In this document: positions 23,396 to 32,018 of the stretch, piece by piece
How positions within the stretch are numbered: position 1 is the stretch's first letter
Layout: every line of letters begins with the position of its first letter
Origin: JAHHLP01 sp041609895
Lineage (GTDB): Bacteria > Bacteroidota > Rhodothermia > Rhodothermales > JABDKH01
DNA length: 32,018 nucleotides
NCBI GenBank assembly: GCA_041609895.1
Contig: JBFIPX010000018.1
Span: forward strand, 1-32,018
Direction: 5' to 3'
Notes under the pieces: generated by a model
Databases searched by the model: none
Told to the model about the DNA's origin: nothing
What the model saw: only the letters and a program-made list of their open reading frames with translations
Made by a program: the position numbers and the translations under genes

Positions 23396-26300
23396 ATGCC
23401 GACGTCGAGAGCTCCGCGCAAACTACCGGTTCATATGCCGCTTTCGTCTATCGCCCAAAACGCCATCGCAGCCCTTGTAACGCTGACTGTCGTCATGGTC
23501 TCGACCGGCTGCGAAGGTGGCCGGCAATCTACCCCTGCTCTTTTCGAGTCCATAGCATCGGCAAAGTCCGGGGTGGAGTTCGAGAATTCGCTTGTGGATA
23601 CCGATGCCTTCAACGTATTCACCTACCGCAACTACTACAATGGGGGCGGAGTCGGGATAGGCGATGTTAACGGTGATGGGTTGGCAGACCTGTATCTGAA
23701 TGGCAACCAGGTGCCCAACAAGCTATACCTCAACGAGGGTGACTTTCGATTTCGAGACGTCACGGATGCTGCCGGAGTCGCAGGCCAACGCGCCTGGTCG
23801 ACCGGCATCAGCTTCGTCGATATCAACGCGGACGGCCTTCTTGATCTCTATGTGTGTAATGCGGGCGACGTCGACGGTAGCGATCGCGCGAATGAGTTGT
23901 ACCTGAATCAAGGGAATGATGAATCAGGTATTCCACGGTTCAAGGAGGCCGCTCAAGATTACGGGCTGGCGGATGAAGGTTATTCAACCCACGCAGCCTT
24001 TTTCGATTACGATGGCGACCTCGACCTCGATGTCTACATCCTGAACAACTCCTTTCGCCCCGCTGCAAGCTTCGGACTTCGCAACATCCGTCACATTCGA
24101 GACGAAAAGGGTGGCGACAAACTTTATCGTAATGACTCCGGAAAATTTGTTGATGTCAGCGAGAAGGCAGGCATATACGGCTCAGAAATCGGTTTTGGCT
24201 TGGGTGTGACCGTGGGCGACGTCAACCTGGATGGCCGACTCGACATCTTTGTCTCCAATGACTTCTTCGAGCGGGACTATCTGTACATCAACCAGGGTGA
24301 CGGCAGCTTTCGCGAATCACTCGAGGATTGGATGCGCCAAATAAGCCTCTCTTCGATGGGAGCGGACATGGCCGACATCAACAACGATGGCTATCCCGAA
24401 ATCTTCGTCACAGACATGCTGCCTGAAGGGGACCACCGCCTGAAGACGACCACTATTTACCGGTCGTGGGACGTGTACCAGGCCCAACTGCGCAATGACT
24501 ATTACCACCAGTTCTTGCGAAACACGCTACAGCTCAATAACCGAGACGGGTCCTTTACTGAGATCGGACAGATTGCCGGCGTATCGCGGAGTGACTGGAG
24601 TTGGGGAGCGTTGTTCGCGGACTTCGACCTCGATGGTAGAAAAGACATCTTTGTTTCGAACGGAATCTACAAGGACCTCACAAATCAGGACTTCATCGAC
24701 TTTCTCGGCAGCGAGGCAACGATCAGGGAATGGGTCGCGTCCAAGGAACGGAGTTACATGAAACTCATCGACGAGATTCCGTCGGAGCCGCTGCCCAATT
24801 ACGCCTTCCGTAACCTTGGTGAGCTTCGTTTTGCAAACGTCGCGAACGAGTGGGGTCTCGCCACTCCCAGCTTCTCCAATGGAGCGGCCTACGGCGACCT
24901 CGACAATGACGGCGACCTCGATCTCGTAGTGAATAATGTCAACATGCCGGTCTTCGTCTACCGAAATCAGACCGACCGTATCAAGCCCGCAAGTTTTCTG
25001 CAGTTCGCCCTTATCGGCCAGGCACCGAACACGGTCGGCGTAGGAGCTTCGGTCCGCGTGTACCAGGGAGATGAGATCCAACACATCGAGCAGGTTCCCC
25101 AGCGGGGTTTTCAGTCAAGCGTGGACCCCATTCTGACGGTCGGTCTTGGGGACGCAGCAGTCGACAGCGTTGTTGTGACGTGGCCCGACGGCAGTATACA
25201 GGTACTCACGAACGTATCGAGCAACCAGCGCATAGAACTGCTTGCCACTGAGGCATCCTTACCTCTCCATCGTGGATCGAGAACTGGAGAGGCTCGAATT
25301 CTTCAGAATGTCAGCGCTGCCGTAAAACTTCCATATCGTCATGAGGAAAACGAGTTCGTTGACTTCGATCGAGAAGGCCTTCTCCTTTGGATGTACTCCA
25401 CGGAAGGCCCTGGTTCCGCGGTCGGCGATGTGAACGGGGATGGCCTCGACGATCTATATCTTGGCGGCGCCCGCGGGCAGCCGGGAAGTCTCTGGTTGCA
25501 GACGCGTACGGGCGACTTCTCGGCAACTTCTGTAGCCGCTTTCGAGATGGACGCGCGTTCCGAGGATGTCGGTGCAGCGCTCTTCGATGCCGATGGAGAC
25601 GGCGATCTCGACCTTTACGTGGTAAGCGGGGGTTCTGACTTCGCTCAGGGGGACGGTGACCTTGCCGACCGGTTGTACCTGAACGACGGTACCGGCACGA
25701 TGACCCGCTCGAATGGGCTGTCGGCCGGCGCTGAAAGCAACTCCGTCGTCGCAGCAGCAGACTACGACCTCGATGGAGATCAGGACCTTTTTGTGGGTGG
25801 GAGGCTCGTGCCTTCACAGTACGGCCTGGACCCGCAGAGCCGCCTACTACGCAATGAGGGTGGCGGACGATTCGTCAACGTGACGAACTTTGCGGCGCCG
25901 GAGATCACTCGCGTCGGGCTCGTAACCGACGCAGCCTGGACAGATGCGGACGGGGACGGGGACGCGGACCTTGCCGTTGTGGGTGAATGGATGCCTGTAT
26001 CGTTGTTTTTGAACGACGGGGATGGCCGACTCTCAAACGTCACCGAAGCAGCCGCGCTCTCCGGTACCAACGGCCTGTGGCGGACCGTCGTAGCAGCAGA
26101 TTTGGACGGAGACGGTGACGAAGATCTGATCGCAGGCAATCTCGGCTTGAACACCAAACTGCGGGCATCTTTGGATCGTCCCATGACGCTCTACGTGAGT
26201 GACTTTGACCAGAACGGCTCCGTCGAACAGGTGCTGTTCTACTATGAGGGCGAAGACGCCTATCCGATCGCGCTCCGCGGCGAACTCATCGGGCAACTTA

Positions 26301-26818
26301 ACTACCTCAAGAAGAAGTACGTCCGCTACGAGGACTTTGCGGAACAGACCGCCGACGACATCTTCACCGCGGACGAACTTGCGAAAGCGGTCAAGCGCGA
26401 CGTGTATCTGCTTGAGACGTCGGTGTTTGAAAACCTGGGTGACGGAACGTATCAGCCGACACAGCTTCCCCGGGAGGCGCAGTTCGCGCCCGTGTTCGGA
26501 ATTGCTGTTGAAGACATTACAGAAGACGGCGCTCCCGATCTCCTACTGGCGGGCAACCTATTCGAGGTTCAGCCATCGCTTGGCCGTATGGATGCCGGAA
26601 ATGGTGTCGTATTGTCCGGCAGTCGGGGCACAATCAAATTCGAAATCGTACCATCGATAAAGAGCGGTTTTGCCTTTAGAGGTCAAGCACGGCAAGTCAT
26701 GAAGCTCAACAGCGCAGCGCATGGTGAGACGATCATCGTCGTCCGCAACGACGATACCGTGCAGTTGTTCGGAAGGCAAGCCGCCCTCGCTCAATTCGGC
26801 GATCCCGAAATATTATGA
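23396..26818 (+). CDS. Giant FG-GAP/VCBS-repeat lipoprotein with ASPIC/UnbV domain (paralogue 1)
   Basis: A surface-type lipoprotein of about 1140 residues (lipobox VSTGC). It holds about 14 calcium-binding FG-GAP-like repeats of the form DVNGDGLADLYL. Seven precede an ASPIC/UnbV domain (about 545-618, with VVVTWPDGSIQVLTNV) and roughly seven follow it. These repeats form beta-propeller blades, so two propellers flanking the UnbV domain are likely. The molecular role of this CRTAC1-like family is not established; binding or substrate delivery at the outer membrane is a guess. The ATG at 23396 is chosen over an in-frame TTG at 23384; an ATG at 23435 would give a shorter signal. It lies 16 bp after the TonB receptor, and its stop overlaps the next start (ATGA). 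Confidence 0.9.
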   Translation: MPTSRAPRKLPVHMPLSSIAQNAIAALVTLTVVMVSTGCEGGRQSTPALFESIASAKSGVEFENSLVDTDAFNVFTYRNYYNGGGVGIGDVNGDGLADLYLNGNQVPNKLYLNEGDFRFRDVTDAAGVAGQRAWSTGISFVDINADGLLDLYVCNAGDVDGSDRANELYLNQGNDESGIPRFKEAAQDYGLADEGYSTHAAFFDYDGDLDLDVYILNNSFRPAASFGLRNIRHIRDEKGGDKLYRNDSGKFVDVSEKAGIYGSEIGFGLGVTVGDVNLDGRLDIFVSNDFFERDYLYINQGDGSFRESLEDWMRQISLSSMGADMADINNDGYPEIFVTDMLPEGDHRLKTTTIYRSWDVYQAQLRNDYYHQFLRNTLQLNNRDGSFTEIGQIAGVSRSDWSWGALFADFDLDGRKDIFVSNGIYKDLTNQDFIDFLGSEATIREWVASKERSYMKLIDEIPSEPLPNYAFRNLGELRFANVANEWGLATPSFSNGAAYGDLDNDGDLDLVVNNVNMPVFVYRNQTDRIKPASFLQFALIGQAPNTVGVGASVRVYQGDEIQHIEQVPQRGFQSSVDPILTVGLGDAAVDSVVVTWPDGSIQVLTNVSSNQRIELLATEASLPLHRGSRTGEARILQNVSAAVKLPYRHEENEFVDFDREGLLLWMYSTEGPGSAVGDVNGDGLDDLYLGGARGQPGSLWLQTRTGDFSATSVAAFEMDARSEDVGAALFDADGDGDLDLYVVSGGSDFAQGDGDLADRLYLNDGTGTMTRSNGLSAGAESNSVVAAADYDLDGDQDLFVGGRLVPSQYGLDPQSRLLRNEGGGRFVNVTNFAAPEITRVGLVTDAAWTDADGDGDADLAVVGEWMPVSLFLNDGDGRLSNVTEAAALSGTNGLWRTVVAADLDGDGDEDLIAGNLGLNTKLRASLDRPMTLYVSDFDQNGSVEQVLFYYEGEDAYPIALRGELIGQLNYLKKKYVRYEDFAEQTADDIFTADELAKAVKRDVYLLETSVFENLGDGTYQPTQLPREAQFAPVFGIAVEDITEDGAPDLLLAGNLFEVQPSLGRMDAGNGVVLSGSRGTIKFEIVPSIKSGFAFRGQARQVMKLNSAAHGETIIVVRNDDTVQLFGRQAALAQFGDPEIL

Positions 26819-29800
26819 TGACCAGGACGCAACACGTTGGGCTGAAGTACTTCCCGTCGCGGGCTTACATCCTGTCAGGCATGATCCTCGCGCTTCTTCT
26901 GGCCGCATGCGGAGGTCCAAGTGCGCCCTCTGATCCGCTTTTCGTACGGCTTTCTGCAGACGAAACCGGCATCGATTTCGTAAACGCGCTCCCCGAAAGC
27001 GCCGAATTCAACATCATCGACTATCTGTACTACTACAACGGCGGCGGTGTGGGAGCAGGCGACGTCAACGGTGACGGCCTTACGGATCTCTTCTTTACGT
27101 CGAATCTGGATCAGAATCGATTGTACCTCAATCAGGGCAATTTTGTGTTCGAGGATGTGACGGAATCGGCTGGAGTCGGCGGTACTGCAGACTGGTCAAC
27201 CGGCGTCACGATGGCGGACGTCAACGGCGATGGCGCCCTGGACATCTATGTGTCTGTCGTGAGCGCACTGCTTAATCGACGCGGTGCCAATGAGCTGTAC
27301 ATCAACAACAGAGACGGCACTTTCTCCGAGCGCGCTGCCGAGTTTGGCCTCGCTCATGTTGGCTTCGCGACGGAGGCCTCGTTCTTTGATTACGACAACG
27401 ACGGAGACCTGGACGCCTATCTGCTGAATCACTCTACGCACTCGGCGCGATCAATCGGAACTACCGAACTACGCCTCGAAAGGCATCCACATGCCGGCGA
27501 TATGCTTCTGCGAAATGATAACAACCGTTTCGTGGACGTTACTGCCGAAGCAGGAATACTTGGAAGCGCCCTGGGCTACGGACTCAGTGTGTCGATCTTC
27601 GACTTCAACGTCGATGGGTGCATGGACATCTACGTCGCCAACGACTTTCACGAGAACGACTACCTTTACAAAAACAATTGCGACGGCACTTTTCGCGAGA
27701 GCATTGTGTCGGCGACCGGCCACACCAGTCGGTTCTCGATGGGTACAGACGCCGCGGACTTTAACAACGACGGCCGGCCCGACATCGCTGTGCTGGACAT
27801 GCTGCCGGCCGACGAAGAGATACTAAAGATTTCCGGCGGTGCGGAAAGCCTGGAGCTGTACGAATTGAAAGCGCAAGCGGGCTACCACCATCAATTTGCG
27901 CGGAACACGCTGCAGCTCAACCGCGGTTTGGGCAGGTTCAGTGATGTCGGCTATCTGGCAGGCGTGTACGCCACAGACTGGAGCTGGGCGGCACTCTTCG
28001 GAGATCTAGACAACGACGGTCTTCAGGACTTGTACGTAACGAACGGCATCTATCGGAGGCCGAATGATCTCGACTACATCAACTACTCCTCAAACGAGGC
28101 CATCGCTGCGGCCCAGGGACTCTCCGAACAAGAGACGGATGCCGCACTCATTGCGAAGATGCCGCAGGTGCGCCTGGCCAACTATGCCTTCCGAAACTCT
28201 GGAGACCTCACGTTCGAGGATAGAGCCTTTCAGTGGGGCCTGGCGGAGAAGGGCTTCTCGAATGGAGCGGCTGTGGCTGACCTCGACAACGACGGCGATC
28301 TCGATCTGGTCGTGAACAATGTCAATGACTCGGCGTGGATTTATCGAAACACCGCATCTGACCGGGAAGGGGGCAACTTCCTGATGATAGACCCGCTGGG
28401 CGAGGAGCCCAATACAAGCGGCATCGGTCTACGGGTTTTCGCAATCACGGAAAGCGCCAAGCAGTACCGCGAACTCGCCACGACACGCGGCTGGCAGTCC
28501 TCGTCCGAGCTGCGTCTCCACTTCGGGCTCGGAAACGCCAGCGAGGTTGATTCGCTCGTTATGGTCTGGCCTGATGGCAGCTACGAGGTGAGAGTCGGCG
28601 TAGCCGCTAATCAGATTCTTGAGGTGCGCCAGGCTGACGCAAAGGGCGTGTTTCGATACCCAAGTCCAGACCCCATCGACCCGCAGTTTCGATCGGCACA
28701 GTCGCCGCCGGGAGTCGAGTTCGTGCACGATGAGAATGGCTTCGTGGATTTCAATCGCGAAATCCTGATGCCGCACAAAGTATCCATCGATGGACCGGCA
28801 CTCGCGACAGCGGATGTAAACGGCGACGGAGTTGACGACATCTTTGTGGGTGGCGCGAAGCGGCAGCACGCTCAGTTGCTTGTGAGCACCCGCGGCGCAT
28901 ACACCTTAAGCAGCCGCGATGCCATGAGGTCCGATTCTCTCCAGGAGGATGTGGACGCTGAGTTCTTCGATGCGGACGGTGACGGCGACCTCGATTTGTA
29001 TGTCGTGTCAGGCGGTAACGAGTTCTGGGGCCAAAACGAGGCGCTGCAAGACCGTCTGTACCTGAATGACGGCACCGGCAACTTCGAGCGATGGCATGAA
29101 GCGTTGCCCGAATTCTTCCACAATGGATGCTGCGTGGCACCGAGCGACTTTGACGGAGACGGAGACATCGACCTCTTTGTGGGTAGTCGCGTCGTCTCTC
29201 GCGAGTATGGCATTGCACCGACCAGTTATCTGCTCGAGAACGACGGGACCGGCCGATATAGTGACGTCACTCTCGATCTGGCACCCGACATCGCCACCCA
29301 CGGTATGATCACAGATGCAGCATGGAGCGATGTTGATGGAGACGGGGCACCCGATCTGATCCTTACAGCGGAATGGCAACCCGTAAGCGCGTTCCTGCAG
29401 CGCGATGGTAGGTTCGTCGACGAGACGGACCGAATCGGCCTTGCCGGAACTAACGGTTGGTGGAACACCGTCGAGGTGGCGGACCTTAATGGCGACGGTT
29501 TCGAGGATCTCCTGCTTGGAAACCTCGGTCTGAATTCTCAGCTAAAGGCGAACGCCGAGGAACCAGTCCGTCTGTACATCAAGGACTTCGACGGCAACGG
29601 GAGCCTGGACCAGTTCCTGACACGATACGTCGGAGGCGTAAGTTATCCTTTCGCATCCACGACTGACATTGTCCGGCAGATCGAACCGCTTCGTAAGAAG
29701 TACACTACATACACAGAGTTCGGCGCCCGGCGCCTTGAGGATATCTTCAGTCGTTCTGAGGTCGGAGATGCCGACGTGCTCGAAGCCTACACGTTTGCCT

Positions 29801-30183
29801 CTGCCATTGCACATAATATTGACGGTCGATTCAGAATAACGGAACTGCCCGTCGAAGCACAGTTTGCTCCTATCTACGCCTTTCAGGTAGGAGACTTCAA
29901 CGGCGACGGTGTCCTGGATGCGGTCGCGGCCGGCAATTTTTCCGGCGTCCGGCCTGATCGCGGACGATACGATGCAAGCTACGGGCTCTTCCTGGCTGGT
30001 GATGCCAACGGAGAACTGAAAGCTATCGGCCCTGCTGAAAGCGGGCTGCTGGTCGAAGGCGAGGTCCGAGAGATTCGACGCCTGGAGACGGGCGATGCCT
30101 CGCTCCTGGTATTCGGGAGAAACGGTCTGTCGCTGGCCTTCGTGGAGCCACGATCATCGTCCACCCGACCGGCTGAACAATGA
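26815..30183 (+). CDS. Giant FG-GAP/VCBS-repeat lipoprotein with ASPIC/UnbV domain (paralogue 2)
   Basis: A lipoprotein of 1122 residues (lipobox LLAAC, Cys32) with the same layout as the preceding protein. It has a run of Asp-rich repeats (DVNGDGLTDLFF, DVNGDGALDIYV, DYDNDGDLDAYL and others), an ASPIC/UnbV domain at about 535-605 (LVMVWPDGSYEVRVGV), and a second run of repeats. The two proteins align over their whole length, including FARNTLQLN-like, GVYATDWSWAALFGDLDNDGLQDLYVTNGIY and PVEAQFAPIYAF segments, so they arose by tandem duplication and have since diverged. This copy has cysteines in or beside calcium loops (DGCMDIY, NNCDGTF, HNGCC) that the first copy lacks. Its start overlaps the upstream stop by four bases, so translation is coupled. 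Confidence 0.9.
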   Translation: MMTRTQHVGLKYFPSRAYILSGMILALLLAACGGPSAPSDPLFVRLSADETGIDFVNALPESAEFNIIDYLYYYNGGGVGAGDVNGDGLTDLFFTSNLDQNRLYLNQGNFVFEDVTESAGVGGTADWSTGVTMADVNGDGALDIYVSVVSALLNRRGANELYINNRDGTFSERAAEFGLAHVGFATEASFFDYDNDGDLDAYLLNHSTHSARSIGTTELRLERHPHAGDMLLRNDNNRFVDVTAEAGILGSALGYGLSVSIFDFNVDGCMDIYVANDFHENDYLYKNNCDGTFRESIVSATGHTSRFSMGTDAADFNNDGRPDIAVLDMLPADEEILKISGGAESLELYELKAQAGYHHQFARNTLQLNRGLGRFSDVGYLAGVYATDWSWAALFGDLDNDGLQDLYVTNGIYRRPNDLDYINYSSNEAIAAAQGLSEQETDAALIAKMPQVRLANYAFRNSGDLTFEDRAFQWGLAEKGFSNGAAVADLDNDGDLDLVVNNVNDSAWIYRNTASDREGGNFLMIDPLGEEPNTSGIGLRVFAITESAKQYRELATTRGWQSSSELRLHFGLGNASEVDSLVMVWPDGSYEVRVGVAANQILEVRQADAKGVFRYPSPDPIDPQFRSAQSPPGVEFVHDENGFVDFNREILMPHKVSIDGPALATADVNGDGVDDIFVGGAKRQHAQLLVSTRGAYTLSSRDAMRSDSLQEDVDAEFFDADGDGDLDLYVVSGGNEFWGQNEALQDRLYLNDGTGNFERWHEALPEFFHNGCCVAPSDFDGDGDIDLFVGSRVVSREYGIAPTSYLLENDGTGRYSDVTLDLAPDIATHGMITDAAWSDVDGDGAPDLILTAEWQPVSAFLQRDGRFVDETDRIGLAGTNGWWNTVEVADLNGDGFEDLLLGNLGLNSQLKANAEEPVRLYIKDFDGNGSLDQFLTRYVGGVSYPFASTTDIVRQIEPLRKKYTTYTEFGARRLEDIFSRSEVGDADVLEAYTFASAIAHNIDGRFRITELPVEAQFAPIYAFQVGDFNGDGVLDAVAAGNFSGVRPDRGRYDASYGLFLAGDANGELKAIGPAESGLLVEGEVREIRRLETGDASLLVFGRNGLSLAFVEPRSSSTRPAEQ

Positions 30184-30207
30184 ACAGATTCGGAAATGAT
30201 GCGTAGA

Positions 30208-30245
30208 GCCCCCACATGCTTGATTGGAGAAAGGGGCCCTTTTTT
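30208..30245 (+). terminator. Possible terminator between paralogue 2 and the haloperoxidase-like gene
   Basis: GCCCC (30208-30212) can pair with GGGGC (30233-30237) across a 20-nt loop, followed by CCTTTTTT. The stem is short and the T-run good, so it may only partly stop transcription. It ends five bases before the next start codon. Confidence 0.5.
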
Positions 30246-30250
30246 GACGA

Positions 30251-31624
30251 ATGAATTTCTCTAAATCGATCCACCTTACAGTTGCTGCGATTGTGCTGGC
30301 GGCCGGTGGCTTGCACCAAGGCTGCAGCGCGGTAAGCCATGATTATCGCACTAATGCCTCGGATCCTGAATTGCTTCATGCCGCCATGAAGAAGTTCACC
30401 GATGTCATGGTTCATGACATCTTCAGTCCTCCGCAAGCGGCACGCGGATATGCCTACTCGGCGATTGCTGCGTACGAGGCTGTGGCTGCCGGCAACGATG
30501 CATATCGGTCACTTGCGGGCCAGCTGCACGCGCTCGACACGTCGCCAATCCCGGACGATGACAAGCAGTACGTGTTCGAAGTCGCGGCCGTCCATGCTCT
30601 TCTGAATGTGGCGCAAGCGCTTGTGTTCTCGGAAGACCGCATTGGCGACTTCCATGAAGCCATGCACGACCGCATCTCGCGGATGGGAATACCGGCTGAC
30701 GTTCTGAAAAGATCGAAGGCGTTTGGCGACGATGTTGCCGCGCATATTCTCGCCTGGGCTGAAAGCGACAACTATCGTGAGACCCGGACATTCCCCAAGT
30801 ACACGGTTGAAGACGCGCCAGGCCGCTGGATTCCGACGCCGCCCGCCTACATCGACGGTATTGAGCCACACTGGAATAAGATTCGTCCGTTTGTGCTCGC
30901 CTCCGCCGATCAGTTCGTCCCTCCGCCTCCCACTCCCTTCTCTATGGAAGAGGGTAGTCAGTTCTTTGAGGAAGCAGTCGAGGTTTACGAGGTCGGCAAT
31001 AATCTGACGCCCGAGCAAGCTGAGATCGCAGCCTTTTGGGACTGCAATCCGTATGTCATGAATACGCGCGGGCACGTGATGTTTGCCACCAAGAAGATCA
31101 CACCGGGCGGGCATTGGATCGGAATTACAGCCATTGCCAGTCGTGTCGCGGACGCCGGCATGATGCGCGCTGCAGAGGCGTACGCGCTTACATCAATTGC
31201 CATCTCGGATGCATTTATTAGCAGCTGGGACGAGAAATACCGGAGTAGCCTCGTGCGGCCGGAGACTGTCATCAACCGACACATCGACGAGGATTGGATT
31301 CCGCTGCTCCAGACTCCACCGTTTCCGGAATACACTAGCGGGCACAGTGTCATCTCCACAGCCGGAGCTATAGCTCTGACTGAAGTGTTTGGCGACGACT
31401 TTGCTTTCTCCGACACAACCGAGGTTGAGTACGGGCTGCCTGTCCGCGAGTTCACATCTTTTAAACAGGCCTCTGCCGAAGCGGCAATCAGTCGTCTATA
31501 TGGTGGCATTCATTACCGGCCGGCTGTCGAAGATGGCGTCGATCAGGGGCAGGCGGTGGGAGACTTTGTAGTTCAGAACATAACTGTCAGAGAAAGGCCA
31601 TTGGCGTCTGTTGATTCTCCGTGA
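30251..31624 (+). CDS. Vanadium-dependent haloperoxidase / PAP2-superfamily lipoprotein
   Basis: A 457-residue secreted protein with a probable lipobox (LHQGC, Cys25). The three PAP2/vanadium-haloperoxidase motifs are intact and in order: KYRSSLVRP (Lys329 to Arg336-Pro337), YTSGHS with the acid-base His365, and SRLYGGIHYRP with His421, the residue that would bind vanadate or the phospho-intermediate. The second motif reads TSGH where phosphatases usually have PSGH. The overall length and helical N-terminal half fit bacterial vanadium-haloperoxidase-related proteins. Whether it oxidises halides or hydrolyses phosphate esters cannot be decided from sequence. It follows the FG-GAP genes, so it may act on what that outer-membrane system binds. 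Confidence 0.85.
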   Translation: MNFSKSIHLTVAAIVLAAGGLHQGCSAVSHDYRTNASDPELLHAAMKKFTDVMVHDIFSPPQAARGYAYSAIAAYEAVAAGNDAYRSLAGQLHALDTSPIPDDDKQYVFEVAAVHALLNVAQALVFSEDRIGDFHEAMHDRISRMGIPADVLKRSKAFGDDVAAHILAWAESDNYRETRTFPKYTVEDAPGRWIPTPPAYIDGIEPHWNKIRPFVLASADQFVPPPPTPFSMEEGSQFFEEAVEVYEVGNNLTPEQAEIAAFWDCNPYVMNTRGHVMFATKKITPGGHWIGITAIASRVADAGMMRAAEAYALTSIAISDAFISSWDEKYRSSLVRPETVINRHIDEDWIPLLQTPPFPEYTSGHSVISTAGAIALTEVFGDDFAFSDTTEVEYGLPVREFTSFKQASAEAAISRLYGGIHYRPAVEDGVDQGQAVGDFVVQNITVRERPLASVDSP

Positions 31625-31641
31625 GGCTGTACAATCGACAT

Positions 31642-32018
31642 ATGGCGAGGACCCGGATCTGTGCCAGTCTACTCGTGGGCGTTGCCACGCTGGGCCTACT
31701 AGGCGGTTGCGACTCAAACGATCCCGAAGATTCTACGGAGCTTTCCGTCGCGGGCGTTTATGTCGGTGTCGTCGACGGCACGGGTGACACCGTCACGATT
31801 GAGATTTCTATCGTCGAGACGGCAAGCGACCCGTTTGCCGGCATATCGCTCGGAGGTGATGGGACTTTGAACTCTCCCGGTTCTTCTGCTTCCTTTGCCG
31901 TATCCGGGAGTTACGTGCATCCGCTCATTGAAATGGATCTTCTTTTCGGAGATCGGCCTCCCGGTAGGTTGACCGGACAGGTCGACGAAGACAGGCGGCG
32001 AATCGATGGGTCTCTGGC
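31642..32018 (+). CDS. Putative lipoprotein, 3' end cut by window edge
   Basis: About 125 codons are open from the ATG at 31642 to the right edge. The N-terminus is a lipoprotein signal (SLLVGVATLGLLGGC, Cys23). The mature part starts acidic (DSNDPEDSTE) and continues as beta-rich sequence (SVAGVYVGVVDGTGDTVTIEISIV, then LTGQVDEDRRRIDGSL) that looks like a small barrel or sandwich domain. I do not recognise the family. A GTG at 31621 overlapping the upstream stop (GTGA) would add seven residues and is an alternative start. Spacing suggests cotranscription with the haloperoxidase-like gene. Confidence 0.75.
   Translation, partial: MARTRICASLLVGVATLGLLGGCDSNDPEDSTELSVAGVYVGVVDGTGDTVTIEISIVETASDPFAGISLGGDGTLNSPGSSASFAVSGSYVHPLIEMDLLFGDRPPGRLTGQVDEDRRRIDGSL

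Noticed and set aside
30610..30625. CAAGCGCTTG palindrome resembling the operator motif
   Set aside because: It lies inside the haloperoxidase-like coding region and lacks the GG/CC flanks that define the five intergenic copies.
1..32018. CRISPR arrays, tRNA/rRNA genes, insertion sequences, attachment sites, phage genes
   Set aside because: Looked for by eye on both strands; no spaced direct repeats, cloverleaf-like blocks, transposase motifs or integrase motifs were seen.

Overview
The window looks like a chromosomal segment of a Rhodothermota/Balneolota-type bacterium (Bacteroidota-related, moderately high GC). The evidence is a SusC/SusD pair, many outer-membrane and lipoprotein genes, AT-rich intergenic regions against GC-rich coding sequence, and few Shine-Dalgarno motifs. 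This placement is an inference from gene content. No rRNA, tRNA, CRISPR array, insertion sequence or phage gene was seen.

Layout. (1) 1-3150, minus strand: branched-chain amino-acid genes ilvD then ilvB (ilvB runs off the left edge), preceded by a short reading frame ending in a dense Ile/Leu/Val run, a candidate leader peptide. (2) 3151-9750: a nitrogen-related block. It has a TorF-type outer-membrane protein (+), a large membrane Ser/Thr kinase (+), and a convergent amtB-glnK operon (-). (3) 9752-15766, plus strand: a sulfur amino-acid block. A SAM-I riboswitch with its own terminator/antiterminator precedes metY-metX. A cysteine-codon leader peptide with an attenuator terminator then precedes cysM-mec-cysO-moeZ, a protein-thiocarboxylate cysteine synthesis set like the one known from Mycobacterium tuberculosis. 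(4) 16084-20991: a SusC/SusD outer-membrane uptake pair. (5) 21284 to the right edge: a TonB-dependent receptor, two very large paralogous FG-GAP/ASPIC-UnbV lipoproteins, a vanadium-haloperoxidase/PAP2-like lipoprotein, and the start of another lipoprotein.

The most notable content is regulatory. The Cys leader encodes CCC-S-A-CCC, followed by a hairpin enclosing its stop codon and a 9-bp terminator. A 10-bp alternative pairing would break that terminator and begins four bases after the second Cys triplet. With the SAM riboswitch upstream, one sulfur locus seems to be read twice: once by SAM and once by charged Cys-tRNA. Five copies of a palindrome related to GGAAGCGCTTCC, with an AAGCGCTT-type core as in LacI-family operators, lie only in intergenic DNA in front of ilvD, torF, amtB, metY and susC. 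This suggests one regulator spans amino-acid, nitrogen and polymer-uptake genes. The CysO-like sulfur carrier has six residues after its Gly-Gly, giving the adjacent JAMM peptidase an obvious maturation substrate.
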